17,205 nucleotides of DNA from Clostridiales bacterium (GTDB taxonomy: Bacteria > Bacillota > Clostridia > Christensenellales > CAG-314). Location of the stretch: the NCBI GenBank assembly GCA_004558105.1, contig SFEB01000020.1:1-17205 (forward strand), written 5' to 3'. The translations under genes were made by a program, and so were the position numbers. A model generated the notes under the pieces. The model was not told the DNA's origin and did not search any database. It worked only from the letters and a program-made list of their open reading frames with translations. Shown here piece by piece: positions 15,537 through 17,205 of the stretch. Positions within the stretch are counted from its first letter, which is position 1. Each line of letters begins with the position of its first letter.

Positions 15537-17012
15537 TTACAATATAAAACAGATCAAGCCGCCCTTGTTTTCGTTGATGATACGTCCAACGGTTTTACGT
15601 ATCTTGGCGCGTGCGTCGACCGGCATTGACGACGCTTTTGTCGATAAACTTTCTTTTGCAAGTTCGCTCATACTCTTGCCGAACATGTTGGTATTCCATA
15701 TACCCTGCGGATCGTTCTGAAATTCGCTGAGTAAGTATTGGCTCTGTTGTTCCGTACCGACCATCGGATTTACTTCCGTCGTCACGTCCACCTTTAAAAT
15801 ATGCCACGACGGTGCGGTCGCTTTAAGTTTTACGCCGTATTTAGAACCTTGTTTTACTATTTCGGGAGACAGCATTTCCATTCCGTCCATAGACGGATTG
15901 ACGACGCCGTAACCGCTGGCTTCCGCCTCGTCCAACGCTGCGGAGAATTTTTCGTATTTTCCGCATGCTTCTGCCGACTTCGAGACGAAACTCATAAGGC
16001 TGAACTCGTCTTCAATCGGTTGCTTCGCAAAATCACTGAGAACTTTATAAAACAGTCCGTCTTTGGGTTTAATTTCGTAATTTATCACACCCTCGCCGAG
16101 TTTTATCTGAGACAAAACGGGAGCGAACACGTTTTCGTCTTCCGTCGCGTTTTCGATCATTTTCGCAAAATGCTTCATTTTGCTCATTTCACCGACGCTG
16201 TCACGGATATTGTCGATAACTTTTTCGATAACGAAATTGTCGGAAGGCAGAGTACGCATCCACTTTGGCATATCCACGACGATTTTTTTAATAGGAAATT
16301 CTTCGGTTAACGCCGATAAAACCGCTTCGCAATCTTCTACGCCCATATTTGCAACCGACATCGGCAGAACTTTCGCGTCGTGACGCTGTTCAAGCGCTTC
16401 TGCAAGTGCTTTGCATTCGTCGGAATTGGGCGTTTTACTGTTTAAAACGATGATAAAAGGTTTTTTCAGCTCTTTTAACTCGCCTATCACTCTTTCCTCC
16501 GCCGAAACGAAATTGACGCGCGGAATTTCGGTAATCGTACCGTCGTTGGTGACGACTACCGCTACCGTAGAATGCTCGCCTACTACCTTTTGAGTGCCTA
16601 TTTCCGCAGCTTTGTCAAAAGGCATCGGTTCCGTAGACCACGGCGTAGTGACCATGCGCGGAGCGTCTTCTTCCGCACCGTCCGTCGCGCCGTCTACCAT
16701 GTAACCGACGCAGTCGATAAGACGAACGCTCGCCGATACGGAGTTACCAAAAGTGATTTTTACCGCCTCGTTAGGTACGAATTTCGGTTGAGTAGTCATT
16801 ACTACCTTTCCGTCTGCCGACTGCGGCAACTCGTCTATCGCCCTGTTTTTGACGTTTTTATTCTTAATATTTGGCAAAACCACGTTTTCCATAAATCGGG
16901 TGATAAAGGTGGATTTACCCGTACGCACGGGACCGACAACGCCTATATAAAGGTCGCCGTTGGTGCGCGTTGCTATCGTATCGTAAATTTCAAGACTTTC
17001 TTTTTTTTCCAT
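15537..17012 (-). CDS. spoIVA: Stage IV sporulation protein A (spore coat basement ATPase)
   Basis: SpoIVA is the ATPase that polymerises on the forespore outer membrane and anchors the spore coat. The 491-residue product matches the family end to end (B. subtilis about 492). Walker A GPVRTGKST lies at 27-35, the MTTQPKFVP segment at about 72-80, RLIDCVGY with Asp100 at 97-104, and the C-terminus ends GGLICFIL like other SpoIVA proteins. The frame could open at GTG 17021, but the SD GGAGG (17028-17024) would then be only 2 nt away; ATG 17012 at 11 nt spacing gives the standard MEKK start. The gene is monocistronic with a shared terminator. It indicates an endospore former. Confidence 0.97.
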   Translation of the reverse strand: MEKKESLEIYDTIATRTNGDLYIGVVGPVRTGKSTFITRFMENVVLPNIKNKNVKNRAIDELPQSADGKVVMTTQPKFVPNEAVKITFGNSVSASVRLIDCVGYMVDGATDGAEEDAPRMVTTPWSTEPMPFDKAAEIGTQKVVGEHSTVAVVVTNDGTITEIPRVNFVSAEERVIGELKELKKPFIIVLNSKTPNSDECKALAEALEQRHDAKVLPMSVANMGVEDCEAVLSALTEEFPIKKIVVDMPKWMRTLPSDNFVIEKVIDNIRDSVGEMSKMKHFAKMIENATEDENVFAPVLSQIKLGEGVINYEIKPKDGLFYKVLSDFAKQPIEDEFSLMSFVSKSAEACGKYEKFSAALDEAEASGYGVVNPSMDGMEMLSPEIVKQGSKYGVKLKATAPSWHILKVDVTTEVNPMVGTEQQSQYLLSEFQNDPQGIWNTNMFGKSMSELAKESLSTKASSMPVDARAKIRKTVGRIINENKGGLICFIL

Positions 17013-17042
17013 ATGCGTCACTACCTCCGCTATTTTCTCTAT

Positions 17043-17071
17043 ACATTATGCAGGAAAAAAAGAAAAATACC
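17043..17071 (-). promoter_or_regulatory. Possible sigma-E-like promoter of spoIVA
   Basis: On the minus strand, GGTATT (17071-17066) and CATAATGT (17050-17043) are 15 nt apart. They partly match the sigma-E pattern of a TATT-type -35 and a CATA..T -10. spoIVA is sigma-E-dependent in model species. The match is imperfect, so this rests partly on expectation. Confidence 0.35.
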
Positions 17072-17104
17072 TTAAATTGAAAAAACGGGTTAATAAACGG
17101 TCGC

Positions 17105-17189
17105 TGAAATAAATATCCCCCCGTGAAACGGGGGGTATTTCAGTTTCGGGCAAAGCCCTAAACATTACTGGCAACGCATTAAATGCGTT
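17105..17189. repeat. Group of three inverted repeats near the right edge
   Basis: Three adjacent hairpins can be read. The first has stem CCCCCCG (17117-17123) with CGGGGGG (17129-17135) around TGAAA, extended by TGAAATA/TATTTCA (17105-17111, 17136-17142). The second is GGGC/GCCC (17148-17151, 17155-17158). The third is AACGCATT/AATGCGTT (17173-17180, 17182-17189) with a 1-nt centre. No convincing coding frame covers them. The first could terminate a minus-strand gene beyond the edge; the rest could be an interspersed repeat. Confidence 0.5.
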
Positions 17190-17205
17190 TTAGATTGGCC
17201 TGCCA

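Noticed and set aside
17013..17021. GTG start of spoIVA
   Set aside because: Only 2 nt would separate it from GGAGG, too close for initiation; ATG 17012 gives the conserved N-terminus.
17173..17189. Resemblance of AACGCATTAA to a conserved 16S rRNA segment
   Set aside because: Only about ten bases agree and the flanks do not continue as rRNA; the sequence is a short palindrome.

Overview
The window looks like chromosomal DNA of an endospore-forming Bacillota, probably an uncultured Clostridia-type organism. It carries a full-length spoIVA, a SpoIVFA/SpoIVFB-type pair, strong AGGAGG-type Shine-Dalgarno (SD) sites and compact operons. It has moderately AT-rich intergenic DNA with hairpin terminators, and a BspA-like surface protein. 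An assignment within Clostridia (for example a gut Christensenellales-like lineage) is only a guess from gene style. No phage, IS, CRISPR, tRNA or rRNA was seen, and no stretch over 300 bases lacks a gene.

Layout. (1) Positions 1-2732, minus strand: the first 910 codons of a large surface lipoprotein that runs off the left edge. It has CxxC-rich repeats, a transglutaminase-like domain with an intact Cys-His-Asp triad, and BspA-type leucine-rich repeats. (2) 2869-4940: the glycolytic genes for GAPDH (minus) and class II fructose-bisphosphate aldolase (plus), divergent from a 143-bp region whose two promoters appear to share -35 bases. (3) 5000-7441, minus: an 813-residue prepilin-like protein with a type IV pilin N-terminus and a very large beta-helix-like body. 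(4) 7547-13603, minus: a likely operon in the order minD-like, spoIVFA-like, spoIVFB, TIGR03960-type radical SAM protein, TIGR03936-type (DUF2344) partner, CPA2 cation/proton antiporter. Most junctions overlap, and the run ends in a terminator. (5) 13754-15477, plus: two tandem RimK-like ATP-grasp ligases with a 4-nt ATGA overlap, divergent from minD. (6) 15537-17012, minus: spoIVA, with a possible sigma-E-like promoter. (7) 17013-17205: non-coding, with a group of inverted repeats reaching the right edge.

How the parts fit. The minD-spoIVF-radical SAM-DUF2344 order matches a recurrent Clostridia neighbourhood linking septum placement, sporulation signalling and a conserved radical SAM pair. 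spoIVA supports a sporulating lifestyle. The most novel-looking items are the giant pilin with a beta-helix body, the transglutaminase/LRR lipoprotein, the tandem ATP-grasp pair (one member has a substituted metal ligand) and the shared gap/fba control region. All calls come from reading the sequence; no database search was run.
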